NCBI RefSeq assembly: GCF_017355985.1
Contig: NZ_JAFIQU010000004.1
Span: 62,001-126,000 of the forward strand
From: Arenibaculum pallidiluteum
GTDB lineage: Bacteria > Pseudomonadota > Alphaproteobacteria > Azospirillales > Azospirillaceae
Reading direction: 5' to 3'
DNA: 64,000 nucleotides
In this document: piece by piece, positions 36,871-45,227 of the stretch
Layout: each line of letters opens with the position of its first letter
How positions within the stretch are numbered: the first letter of the stretch is position 1
Notes under the pieces: generated by a model
The model's input: the letters and a program-made list of their open reading frames with translations, nothing else
What the model was told of the DNA's origin: nothing
The model's database searches: none
Position numbers and translations under genes: made by a program

Positions 36871-37766
36871 GCCATCACCTCGTGCAGGCGGAAATGGTAC
36901 TTGCCGAGCTTGCCCCCGTAGTTCCCGGCATCGACCGCGATCACCCCGCCGGCCGGCCCCAGGGCCGCCGCCGCCGCGATGCCGGCGCGCGTCGCGCGGC
37001 GCACGGCCTCCTCGTCGATGCCGTCGATGACGAGCTCCAGCACCGCCTCGACCCCATCGGGCACGCGCGTCTCCGGCTCGACGGCCCTGAGCGTCGGGCA
37101 GAAACGGGTGTTGGTCGAGGCGATCAGCCCCTTGTACTTGGACCCGACCTTGGACCCCGAGCGCACGACGCCGCCCGGGAACGGCAGGATGGCTCCGGGC
37201 TCGTCCCGGATGGCGGCCGCGGCCGCCGCGGCCGCCCGCAGGCATTCGGGCCGCGAGCGGCCGAGTAGGATGAAGTTGCCGCCGCCGATGCCCTCGCCCA
37301 CGGCGACCGAGCCTTCGCAGACGAACTCGCCGTCCATCACGGGAACGCGCCAGTAGCGGCGCCCGCCGAGCCGCTTGGCGATCTGCCAGCCGTCGCCAAA
37401 ATAGCGCAGCCCGTCTCCGAGCGGTATCCGCTTGCCCTCCTGATGGCCGGCATAACAGGCCGATCCCGGCGAGGTCATAACGCATTGACCGACCCGCCGC
37501 TGGACCTGCTTGGCCAGCTCGTCGCGCGAGACCGCGAAGATCAGGACCGAGGCACCCGGGCGCCCGTCGGGCGTGCGCTCCGGCGGCAGGATCTCGTCGA
37601 CGGCCGCCTCGCAGCCGCAGGCGATCACCGAGGTCGCGAAGCCGGTCATGCTTGTGGTCGCCGCCGCCACCCATTCGGGCGTGTCGGCGGTCACCACCAG
37701 CCGCGTGAACTTCATCGGGAAGGCCTCGGCGAAGGTGTCGACGATGGTGACGCCGTTGATCTCCAT
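36867..37766 (-). CDS. fhcD: Formylmethanofuran:H4MPT formyltransferase, subunit D
   Basis: A 299-residue enzyme of the Ftr family: MEINGVTIVDTFAEAFPMKF start, GFATSVIACGCEAAVD, FPGGVVRSGSKVGSKYKGL, and a C-terminal Ftr domain (GVIAVDAGNYGGKLGKYHF). It moves the formyl group from formyl-H4MPT to methylofuran carried by the complex. The start at 37766 lies 4 bases after the fhcA stop. Confidence 0.95.
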   Translation of the reverse strand: MEINGVTIVDTFAEAFPMKFTRLVVTADTPEWVAAATTSMTGFATSVIACGCEAAVDEILPPERTPDGRPGASVLIFAVSRDELAKQVQRRVGQCVMTSPGSACYAGHQEGKRIPLGDGLRYFGDGWQIAKRLGGRRYWRVPVMDGEFVCEGSVAVGEGIGGGNFILLGRSRPECLRAAAAAAAAIRDEPGAILPFPGGVVRSGSKVGSKYKGLIASTNTRFCPTLRAVEPETRVPDGVEAVLELVIDGIDEEAVRRATRAGIAAAAALGPAGGVIAVDAGNYGGKLGKYHFRLHEVMA

Positions 37767-37770
37767 GGCC

Positions 37771-39429
37771 TCAGCCCTGTCCCCGTGCGCCGTGGCGGAC
37801 CGGGCCGTCGCCGCCCCGGATCTCGTCGTCCGAGATCGCGAAGTGCTTCGCCTTGATGCCGATCCGCTCCTCGAAATGCCGGGCCACCACGCGCCCGATG
37901 GCATCGTCGAACCCCGGCCGGACCACGTGGGTGCTGCCCTTCGTCACCGTCACGGTGCGCCCGTCCCGCGCGACCAGGACACCGTCCTTGAAGACCATTC
38001 GCGGCCTCTCGAACATGGCGCGCCGATCCGGCAGGTCGTCGTACACCACGACATCCGCCGCCGCCCCCGGCCCGAGATGCCCGCGGTCCCGCAGCCCGAG
38101 GCTGCGCGCAGGTGCCGCCCGCGTCATGATCGCGATCTCGGCCAGCGTATATTCCCTGGCGATCGAGCCGAGGGTGGTGTGCGCAGATGCTTCGGGATGG
38201 ATCTCCGCCAGCCGCGCGAGACGGTAGTCGCGGTCCATCAGCAGCCGGATCAGCTCGGGATAGCTCGTGAACGGGCCGCCATTGGGATGGTCGGTCGTTA
38301 GGAAGACGCGCCAGGGATCCTCGATCAGCAGGAACAGCTCCAGCCCGATCGCCCATTGCAAGGCGTTCACGAAGGACTTGTCGCGATAGCGGAAGGGCAC
38401 GACGCCGCAGCCGGCGTCGCATTCGATGTCCATGGCGGCCCATTTGCGGGGATGAGCGAGCGGTGCCGTCCCCCGCTGGGTCATGGTGTCGGCCGAGGCG
38501 GTCACCGTCTGGCCGAAGACGATCTGCCCGACATCGACCGAGAGCGTCGGCGTGCGGTTCACGGCCTCGGCGATGCGCGCCGCGCCGGACGAGAAGCGCC
38601 GGTCCCCCTCGGTGTCGTAGCTGTGGAATTGCACATGGGTCAGGTGCAGGGGCAGCCCCGCCGCGGCGCCGATCGTGTCCAGCGTGGTCGCGACGTTGCC
38701 GGGAACCCCGAGGTTGCAGCCGTGCACGTGGAGGGGGTGCGGCAGGCCGAGGTCGTGCACCGCGCGGGCGAGCGCCGTCAGGATCGCGCGCGGCGTCAGC
38801 CCGTAGCGCGGCCCGGCCTCGTCCAGATCGAGCCGGCGCGCGTTGTACTTGAAGGCATTGATGCCGCCGGGATTGACGGTCTTGATCGCCATGCTCTGGG
38901 TCGCGGTGAGCATCCAGCCGACATAGTCGCGGATGGTCTCCGGCCGCTCGCCCCTGGCCAGCAGGTCCAGCAGCAGGTCGTCGCTGCCGAGCACGAGATA
39001 GCCGCCCGTGTCGATGATCGGGATGTCAGCCATCTCGAGATGCGCATGGCGCGCGTTCGAGCCCAGCATGGCGGGCTCGAAGGCGGCCGTGTAGCCCATC
39101 TCGGCGTAGCGGCATCCCGTGACGTGGGTCGATGGCGTCACGATGCCGCTGCCGCACAGGCAAGCCCCCTCGGCGGGAACGATCGTCGCGTGATGCTCCT
39201 CGGACATCAGCATCCGCGCCAGGTTCATCTTGCCGCCGGCAATGTGGCTGTGGATGTCGATGGCGCCGGGCATCACGATGCGGCCACCGAGGTCGTGCTC
39301 CTCGTCGATCCGTTCGCCCGGCCCGGGCGCCTCGACGACGCGCCCGTCCAGCACGTGGATGTCCGCGGTGGCGTCCTCGCGTCCGTTGGCGGGATCATAG
39401 ACGCGCCCGTTCCTGAAGCGGATCCTCAT
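37771..39429 (-). CDS. fhcA: Formyltransferase/hydrolase complex subunit A (amidohydrolase)
   Basis: A 552-residue zinc amidohydrolase homologous to FwdA/FmdA. Metal ligands lie in IDIHSHIAGGKMNLAR, and in LHVHGCNLGVPGN and HLTHVQFHSYDTEGDRRF; the catalytic Asp is in VFLTTDHPNGGPF. It hydrolyses formyl-methylofuran to formate, and in Methylobacterium it binds methylofuran. The start at 39429 overlaps fhcB by 4 bases. Upstream in-frame extension is the fhcB antiphase and is not coding. Confidence 0.95.
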   Translation of the reverse strand: MRIRFRNGRVYDPANGREDATADIHVLDGRVVEAPGPGERIDEEHDLGGRIVMPGAIDIHSHIAGGKMNLARMLMSEEHHATIVPAEGACLCGSGIVTPSTHVTGCRYAEMGYTAAFEPAMLGSNARHAHLEMADIPIIDTGGYLVLGSDDLLLDLLARGERPETIRDYVGWMLTATQSMAIKTVNPGGINAFKYNARRLDLDEAGPRYGLTPRAILTALARAVHDLGLPHPLHVHGCNLGVPGNVATTLDTIGAAAGLPLHLTHVQFHSYDTEGDRRFSSGAARIAEAVNRTPTLSVDVGQIVFGQTVTASADTMTQRGTAPLAHPRKWAAMDIECDAGCGVVPFRYRDKSFVNALQWAIGLELFLLIEDPWRVFLTTDHPNGGPFTSYPELIRLLMDRDYRLARLAEIHPEASAHTTLGSIAREYTLAEIAIMTRAAPARSLGLRDRGHLGPGAAADVVVYDDLPDRRAMFERPRMVFKDGVLVARDGRTVTVTKGSTHVVRPGFDDAIGRVVARHFEERIGIKAKHFAISDDEIRGGDGPVRHGARGQG

Positions 39430-40679
39430 GATGCCGCCCCGCCCGCGGCAGGAACCGATGCAATCCGCGCCTCGATCCCCTGCAGGACCGTCTCGACGCT
39501 CGGCAGGCCTCGCGAGACCAGCGCCCCCACCCGCAGCGCCACCACCGCGTCGCCACGGAAGACATGACCCGGATGATCGATCCCGGGGGTGCCGACGGGG
39601 ATCAGCACGTCGGGCTCCGTCGGGGGCTCCTCGCCGGTCCCGCACAAAAGGATCAGCGGCCCGTCGGGATTCTGGTCGGGCGGACCGGCCCCCAGGGCCG
39701 AGATCCACAGGGCGGCATCGCATTCGGCGATGTGGTGCTCCCAGGACAGCGCGCCGGCGTCGTGCCGCAGCGTGCCGCCGGCGAAGCTCGTGCGCAGCGG
39801 GAAGCCCGTGCGCCAGACGCAGACCTGGTTGGCTCCCATCGCGTTCGCCATGCCACCGAGCGGCAGCCCGGAGCACCGGGTGATCAGGTCGACCTCGCGC
39901 ACCAGGCGCATGACGGCCTCGATGGCGAGGTCCGCCCCCAGGGTGTCGAGCTGCCCCGCCGACCAGGCGATCACGCCATAGCGCGCCTCGCGAAGCTCGG
40001 TCGCGAGCGCGGCGGCCGGCCCTTCCGCGCCATGACCGCGCAGGGCGGCCCTGATCGCGGCGATCGCATCGGGGAGGTCCCCGCCGGCGAGCGGAACCTC
40101 GGACACATCCACCCCGGCAAGCTGCTGGCGTGCCTCCGCGCTCGGCGCCCCTCCCAGGAAGACCACGCGCCGACGGGCGCCCTCCGGCAGAAGCGCGAGC
40201 GGGGGCGCCACCCAGCGCTCGAAGAAGCGAGGGTGGCGCGGGGTCGGATCGGGGCCCACCACGACCAGGAGATCGCAGCGGTTCCGCAGCTCGGCGAAGG
40301 TCGTGACGCTCCAGCCCGTGCGCTGAAGGACCGCAAGGTTCCGGAACAGCGCGGCCGATCCGCCGTGATCCACCGTGGCCCCGATGCGCTCGGCGAGCGA
40401 CAGTGCCGCCCGGATCCCGTCCACATCGGCCGCAAGCCCGCCGATCAGGGCCGAGCGGCTGCGGCCCAGCCGTTCGGCCGCGGCGTCCATGGCCTCGTCC
40501 AGCGTGGCCGCCTTGCCGGCTACCCGCGGACCCACGGCCGGCGCGCCGCGGCGGAAGAAGCCGTCCGCGAGCGCGCAGGCGGTGCGCACCGGCGAGGTCG
40601 TCGCCCCGTCCGCCTCGATCGCCAGGTCGTCGCAGCCGAGGCCGCAGAGCGGGCAGGTCACGTCCTCGTGCAGCGCCAT
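39426..40679 (-). CDS. fhcB: Formyltransferase/hydrolase complex subunit B
   Basis: A 417-residue protein related to the molybdopterin-binding subunit FmdB/FwdB: N-terminal CPLCGLGCDDL, then LIGGLAADVDGIRAALSLAE and NRCDLLVVVGPDPT. Bacterial FhcB is thought to have lost molybdenum chemistry and to act structurally in Fhc. It is 13 bases downstream of the pterin dehydratase gene and coupled to fhcA. Confidence 0.93.
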   Translation of the reverse strand: MALHEDVTCPLCGLGCDDLAIEADGATTSPVRTACALADGFFRRGAPAVGPRVAGKAATLDEAMDAAAERLGRSRSALIGGLAADVDGIRAALSLAERIGATVDHGGSAALFRNLAVLQRTGWSVTTFAELRNRCDLLVVVGPDPTPRHPRFFERWVAPPLALLPEGARRRVVFLGGAPSAEARQQLAGVDVSEVPLAGGDLPDAIAAIRAALRGHGAEGPAAALATELREARYGVIAWSAGQLDTLGADLAIEAVMRLVREVDLITRCSGLPLGGMANAMGANQVCVWRTGFPLRTSFAGGTLRHDAGALSWEHHIAECDAALWISALGAGPPDQNPDGPLILLCGTGEEPPTEPDVLIPVGTPGIDHPGHVFRGDAVVALRVGALVSRGLPSVETVLQGIEARIASVPAAGGAAS

Positions 40680-40692
40680 GATGCCGCGGACC

Positions 40693-41067
40693 TCAGTCGT
40701 ACTTGATATATGCGAAGCGCAGGTCGCCCTGCGGGGTTCCCTCGAGCGCGCCGCCCGCGGCCGGACGCCACTGGACGACCTCCTCGATCTTGCGGGCGAG
40801 CTCGAAATCCTTGTCCGTGATGCCCTTGGCGGTGTGCGTCATCAGCCGCACCTCCACCCAGGCATAGGAGACCGTCATGTCGGGATGGTGCCAGGCGGCC
40901 TCGGCCAGGTGGCCGACGGCGTTCACGACCATCAGCGTGCCCTTCCAGCTGCTGGTCTTGTATTTGCGGCGCAGCCAGCCGTCGCGCACCGTCCAATGCG
41001 GCAGTTCCGCCTTCAGGCGGGCAGCGGCCTCTTCCTCGCCGTAGACCCGCGCCGCTTCCTCGGCCAT
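40693..41067 (-). CDS. Pterin-4a-carbinolamine dehydratase-like protein
   Basis: A 124-residue protein with the PhhB/DCoH fold: a helix (EEEAAARLKAELPHW), the active-site block AEAAWHHPDMTVSYAWVEVR, and THTAKGITDKDFELARKIEE. DCoH dehydrates 4a-hydroxytetrahydrobiopterin; no aromatic amino acid hydroxylase is near, and the gene is first in the fhc operon, so a role in H4MPT metabolism is more likely. The C-terminal extension (QGDLRFAYIKYD) is unusual. ATG 41067 has a strong ggggagg site. Confidence 0.85.
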   Translation of the reverse strand: MAEEAARVYGEEEAAARLKAELPHWTVRDGWLRRKYKTSSWKGTLMVVNAVGHLAEAAWHHPDMTVSYAWVEVRLMTHTAKGITDKDFELARKIEEVVQWRPAAGGALEGTPQGDLRFAYIKYD

Positions 41068-41113
41068 GGCGCCGACCTCCCCAGGGTTTGCTTCAGTAAA
41101 GGCGCCGTCGGGA

Positions 41114-41149
41114 GGGGTGCAAATTGTCCTCTCGTACAATTTGCGCCCC
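41114..41149. promoter_or_regulatory. Long inverted repeat between the two divergent H4MPT operons
   Basis: gcaaattgt (41119-41127) and acaatttgc (41136-41144) form a perfect 9-8-9 inverted repeat. Beyond one mismatch it continues as gggg/cccc, giving 13 of 14 paired positions per arm. It sits in the 135-base space between the fhc operon (start 41067) and the RFAP synthase-mtdB-mch-fae operon (start 41203). Its A/T-rich arms stand out in GC-rich DNA. The best reading is an operator for one regulator controlling both operons; a hairpin in the fhc leader is an alternative. Confidence 0.72.
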
Positions 41150-41202
41150 CCCACATCCATGGGATCGTTTCCCCTGGGTAATCGTGAAAGGCAAGGGGGG
41201 CC

Positions 41203-42201
41203 ATGCCAGGGACCGCTGACAGCCCGACCACCATCCGCGTCCGGGCTCCGGCGCGGCTGCATGCCGGGTTCCTGGACCTCGAGGGCGGGCTGGGACGTCG
41301 CTTCGGCAGCATCGGGATCACGCTGGACGACGTTGCGACCGTGCTGCGTGGATCGCGGGCGCCCGGCTCGCGGCCGCGTGCCGAGGGCCCCTCGGCGGAG
41401 CGCGTCCTGCGCAGCATCGACCGGCTGCAGCGGGAAACAGGCCTGCCCGGCGAGATCGCCGTCACCGTCGAGCAGGCGATTCCCGAGCATGTGGGCCTCG
41501 GCTCAGGCACGCAGATGGATCTTGCCGTCGCGACGGTGATGGCGGGTCTCACCGGCCGTGCGGAATCCAGCCGCGACCTCGCGCGCCATCTCGGCCGGGG
41601 CGCGCGTTCGGGTATCGGCATCGGCGCCTTCGAGCTGGGCGGCTTGATCGTCGACGGCGGCGTCGGCCCGACGCCCCAGGTTCCGCCGGTGATCGCGCGC
41701 ATGCCCTTTCCGGAGCGCTGGCGCATCCTGCTGCTGCATCACGAGGGCGGCAGCGGCCTTCACGGCACGCAGGAGATCGAGGCCTTCCGGGCCCTGCCCC
41801 CCTTCCCCGCCGAGCGCGCCGGCCATCTCTGCCGGATGGTGCTGATGGTGGCGCTTCCCGCGCTGGCGGAGACGGACCTCCGCCGGTTCGGGGATGCGAT
41901 CGGCGAAGTCCAGCGCGTCGTCGGCGACCACTTCGCCCCCGCCCAGGGCGGCCGCTTCACCAGTCCGTTGGTCGCCGAGGCCCTTGGCTGGCTGGAGCGC
42001 CAGGGTGTCTCGGGCATCGGGCAGAGCTCCTGGGGCCCGACGGGTTTCGCCGTGGTCGAGGAGGCGGACGCCGAGAGGCTGGCTGGCGAGGCGCGGCGGC
42101 TCTGGGACGGAACGCCGCTACGCGTGCAGGTCTGCCGGGGCCGCAATGCCGGCGCCGAGGTGATGGCCTACGGGCCGCTGGCCATGAGGGCACGGGCATG
42201 A
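41203..42201 (+). CDS. Beta-ribofuranosylaminobenzene 5'-phosphate (RFAP) synthase
   Basis: A 332-residue GHMP-kinase-fold enzyme: N-terminal VRAPARLHAGFLDLEG, then VEQAIPEHVGLGSGTQMDLAV (glycine-rich phosphate loop) and GRGARSGIGIGAFELGGLIVDGG. It decarboxylates p-aminobenzoate while joining it to PRPP, the first dedicated step toward the H4MPT arylamine. It opens the plus-strand operon, next to the inverted repeat at 41114, and overlaps mtdB by 4 bases. Confidence 0.9.
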   Translation: MPGTADSPTTIRVRAPARLHAGFLDLEGGLGRRFGSIGITLDDVATVLRGSRAPGSRPRAEGPSAERVLRSIDRLQRETGLPGEIAVTVEQAIPEHVGLGSGTQMDLAVATVMAGLTGRAESSRDLARHLGRGARSGIGIGAFELGGLIVDGGVGPTPQVPPVIARMPFPERWRILLLHHEGGSGLHGTQEIEAFRALPPFPAERAGHLCRMVLMVALPALAETDLRRFGDAIGEVQRVVGDHFAPAQGGRFTSPLVAEALGWLERQGVSGIGQSSWGPTGFAVVEEADAERLAGEARRLWDGTPLRVQVCRGRNAGAEVMAYGPLAMRARA

Positions 42202-43097
42202 GCGCGGGCAACGCACCCTATGTGCTGCACATGATCACGCCGCTCGGGAACATGAGCCCGTTTGACGTGAACATGGCGGCCGATGCCGGCATGACGGTGA
42301 TCGTGCCCTACACTCACGTGAAGCTCGACGAGGTCACGGCGCTGACGCAGGACGCGATGTTCTCGCGCGAGCCGCGCAACGCCGTGCGCACGGGCATCTT
42401 CATCGGCGGGCGCGACGCGCTGGGCGCCATCGACATGCTCGATGCCGCGACCAAGGCGATGTTCCCGCCCTTCATGATCTCGGTTTTCGCGGACCCGTCC
42501 GGCGCCTTCACCACCGCCGCCGCGATGGTGGCGGTGGTCGAGAACGCCCTGACGAAGTCCGGTGCCGACGGGCTGAAGGGCCGCAAGGTCCATGTCTACG
42601 GCGCGACCGGCATCGTGGGCGGCATCGTCTCGGTGATGGCGGCCCAGTCCGGTGCTGATGTCACCATGGTCAGCCACCGCGGCATCGAGGCCGTCCAAAA
42701 GCCCGCGGCCGATCTCGGCACCCGCTTCGGCGTGCCGCTCGGGACGGCCGACAGCTCCGGCGGCAAGGACGCGCTGATGGCGGATGTCGAGGTCATCCTG
42801 TCCTGCGGCAAGGCAGGCGTCATGACCATCTCGGCGACCGAGCTCGCGCAGGCCCGCAACCTGCGCGTCGCGGCCGACGTCAACGCCGTGCCGCCCCTCG
42901 GGATCGAGGGCGTGGGCGTGAAGGACGAGGGCAAGCCGCTGCCGGCCGGAAACGGCATCGGGATCGGCGCCCTGGCAGTCGGCAACGTCAAGTTCCGGGT
43001 CCAGCATGCCCTGCTCGAGCGCATGGGCAAGGCGGAGAAGGCCGTCCATTTCGGTCATCAGGAGGCCCTGGATGCCGCCCGGGAACTCGTCCGTTGA
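42198..43097 (+). CDS. mtdB: Methylene-H4MPT dehydrogenase, MtdB type
   Basis: A 299-residue NAD(P)-dependent dehydrogenase: ITPLGNMSPFDVNMAADAG at the N-terminus, GIFIGGRDALGAIDMLDAA, Rossmann motif VHVYGATGIVGGIVSVMA and LRVAADVNAVPPLGIEGV. It oxidises methylene-H4MPT to methenyl-H4MPT after Fae. Placement beside mch and fae and the sequence start distinguish it from MtdA and FolD. Confidence 0.95.
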   Translation: MSAGNAPYVLHMITPLGNMSPFDVNMAADAGMTVIVPYTHVKLDEVTALTQDAMFSREPRNAVRTGIFIGGRDALGAIDMLDAATKAMFPPFMISVFADPSGAFTTAAAMVAVVENALTKSGADGLKGRKVHVYGATGIVGGIVSVMAAQSGADVTMVSHRGIEAVQKPAADLGTRFGVPLGTADSSGGKDALMADVEVILSCGKAGVMTISATELAQARNLRVAADVNAVPPLGIEGVGVKDEGKPLPAGNGIGIGALAVGNVKFRVQHALLERMGKAEKAVHFGHQEALDAARELVR

Positions 43098-44262
43098 ATC
43101 CGGGCCCGGCGGCGTGCTGCCGGCCAGCATGCTCGTGGTCGCCCTCTCCGCGCGCGCTCTGGCGGCGGCGGCCCGGCGGGCCGGCTTCGCGCCGGTCGCC
43201 ATCGATCTTTTCGGCGACCTCGACACCTGCGCGCTTGCGGTCCCGGCATTCCGGGTGGAGGGCGACGGCGCCGCGTTCCGCCGGGATGCGCTGCTGCGCA
43301 TCCTCGACCGGCCGGAGCTCCGAGGGCTGCCCCTGGTCTACGGAGCCGGGTTCGAGCACGATCCGGACCTCCTGGCCGCGATGGCGCGCGGGCGCCCCGT
43401 GATCGGCAACACGCCCTCGACCGTCTCGCGCCTCAAGGACCCCTTCGCCTTCTCCGAGGCGCTGGCGCGTCACGGGATCCCGCATCCCGCGGTGGCCCGG
43501 CGCGTCGCTGATCCCGCGGGCTGGCTGTCCAAGAGCATCGGCGCGAGCGGAGGCGCCCATGTCCGCCCTGCCAGCGCCCCGGCCGCGAGCTCGGGCCGAT
43601 ACCTCCAGGCGCGGGTGGGCGGTCGCCCGCTCTCGGCGCTTTTCGTCGCCGACGGAGAGCGGGCGCGGCTGCTCGGCTTCAGCGCGCAATGGCATGCGCC
43701 GACGGCCCGCGCGCCCTTCCGGTATGGCGGAGCGTTCGGCCCCGTACGCGTCCCGGAAACCCTCGGCGCGGCGCTTGCGGCGGCAATCTGTGCCGTGACG
43801 CGGGAGTTCGGCCTGGTCGGCCTCAACGCGGCGGATTTCCTGGTCGACGGGCCGTCCTTCCACCTCGTCGAGGTGAACCCGCGGCCGGGGGCGACGCTGG
43901 ACGTCCTGGACGGGGGCACGCTGCCCCTGCTCGGCCTTCATGTGATCGCCTGCAGGGACGGCAGAATCCCGGACCTGCCCGACGCGACCGACGCCCGTCC
44001 GCAGCGCGCGGCGGCGATCCTCTACGCGAGGCGCAGCCTCCTGGCCCCGGACCGCCTGCCCGCATGGACGGCCGACTGGCCTGCGCCCGGCGCCACGATC
44101 CCGGCTGGCGCCCCGGTCTGCACGGTGATGGCCAAGGGACGCGATGCCCGGCGGCTGGTCCGGGAGCGGCTGGACCGTCTGAGGGTGCAGCTCGGGGGAC
44201 CGCGCGGCGCGCGGCCGCGGCCCCGCGGGCATTCCCTGGCCGCGCAGGAGTTCGCGCAATGA
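43072..44262 (+). CDS. ATP-grasp domain protein of the H4MPT cluster
   Basis: A 396-residue ATP-grasp enzyme: GNTPSTVSRLKDPFAFSEAL, KSIGASGGAHVRPA (ATP-binding), LVGLNAADFLVDG and FHLVEVNPRPGATLDVLDG (metal-binding Glu/Asn). ATP-grasp proteins ligate a carboxylate to an amine or thiol through an acyl phosphate; here glutamylation or another step of H4MPT or methylofuran assembly is likely. ATG 43072 was chosen for its aggagg site 6 bases upstream, although it overlaps mtdB by 26 bases; ATG 43129 is the alternative. Coupled to mch by ATGA. Confidence 0.8.
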   Translation: MPPGNSSVESGPGGVLPASMLVVALSARALAAAARRAGFAPVAIDLFGDLDTCALAVPAFRVEGDGAAFRRDALLRILDRPELRGLPLVYGAGFEHDPDLLAAMARGRPVIGNTPSTVSRLKDPFAFSEALARHGIPHPAVARRVADPAGWLSKSIGASGGAHVRPASAPAASSGRYLQARVGGRPLSALFVADGERARLLGFSAQWHAPTARAPFRYGGAFGPVRVPETLGAALAAAICAVTREFGLVGLNAADFLVDGPSFHLVEVNPRPGATLDVLDGGTLPLLGLHVIACRDGRIPDLPDATDARPQRAAAILYARRSLLAPDRLPAWTADWPAPGATIPAGAPVCTVMAKGRDARRLVRERLDRLRVQLGGPRGARPRPRGHSLAAQEFAQ

Positions 44263-45227
44263 CCGCGCAAAGCCGGCCCAGCCTCGCAACGCTGGCGGGG
44301 CCGATCACCCGCGGACTGCTCGCGGATGCGGAAGTCCTGCGGATCGGGATCGAGCGCGTCGGCGGCGCCGCCGTGGTCGACGCCGGAATCCGGCACCGGG
44401 GCGGAATCGAGGCCGGGCGGCGCATCGCGGAGCTCTGCATGGGCGGCCTCGGCCGCGTCAGCGTCGCGGGCGAGGCCACCGGCCGCTGGCCTGTCTCGCT
44501 GACGGTGCACAGCACTGATCCGGTCCTCGCCTGCCTGGGCAGCCAGTATGCCGGCTGGGCGCTGTCGCACGAGGGCCCGGAGGGCAAGTTCTTCGCCCTG
44601 GGCTCGGGGCCTGGCCGCGCCCTGGCCGGCAAGGAGAAGATCTTCGAGGAGATCGGCTATGGCGACACCGGCGATGCCGCCGCCATCGTCCTTGAAACCG
44701 ACAAGGTGCCGCCGGAAGCGCTGATCGCCCGCATCGCCGCCGATTGCGGCGTCGCGCCGGAGCGCCTGACGCTGGTGCTGACGCCCACGCGCAGCCTGGC
44801 CGGCACCGTGCAGATTGTCGCGCGGGTCCTGGAGGTGGCGCTGCACAAGACCCACAGCCTGGGCTTCCCGCTGGAGCGCGTGGTCGATGGCGTCGGCACC
44901 GCCCCGGTTCCGCCGCCCGGCGCAGGCTTCCTGCCCGCCATGGGCCGCACCAACGATGCGATTCTCTATGGCGGAACGGTGCACCTGTTCGTCGAGGGGC
45001 CCGACGACGCGGCAGAGGAACTCGCCCTCAAGCTTCCGAGCTCCGCCTCGCGCGACTACGGCCGCCCCTTCGCGGAGGTCTTCGCGGACTACAAGTGCGA
45101 CTTCTACGCAGTGGATCCCATGCTCTTCAGCCCCGGCCGGGTGATCGTGACGGCGGTGGAGAGCGGCCGGAGCTTCCATGCGGGGAAGCTCGATCCCGAC
45201 GTGCTCGACCGGTCCTTCCATGGCTGA
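44259..45227 (+). CDS. mch: Methenyl-H4MPT cyclohydrolase
   Basis: A 322-residue enzyme converting methenyl-H4MPT to formyl-H4MPT. VVDAGIRHRGGIEAGRRIAELCMGGL near the start, TVHSTDPVLACLGSQYAGW, FALGSGPGRALAGKEKIFEE, and GRTNDAILYGGTVHLFVEG are Mch signatures. It lies between two ATP-grasp genes and overlaps both. Confidence 0.96.
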   Translation: MTAQSRPSLATLAGPITRGLLADAEVLRIGIERVGGAAVVDAGIRHRGGIEAGRRIAELCMGGLGRVSVAGEATGRWPVSLTVHSTDPVLACLGSQYAGWALSHEGPEGKFFALGSGPGRALAGKEKIFEEIGYGDTGDAAAIVLETDKVPPEALIARIAADCGVAPERLTLVLTPTRSLAGTVQIVARVLEVALHKTHSLGFPLERVVDGVGTAPVPPPGAGFLPAMGRTNDAILYGGTVHLFVEGPDDAAEELALKLPSSASRDYGRPFAEVFADYKCDFYAVDPMLFSPGRVIVTAVESGRSFHAGKLDPDVLDRSFHG

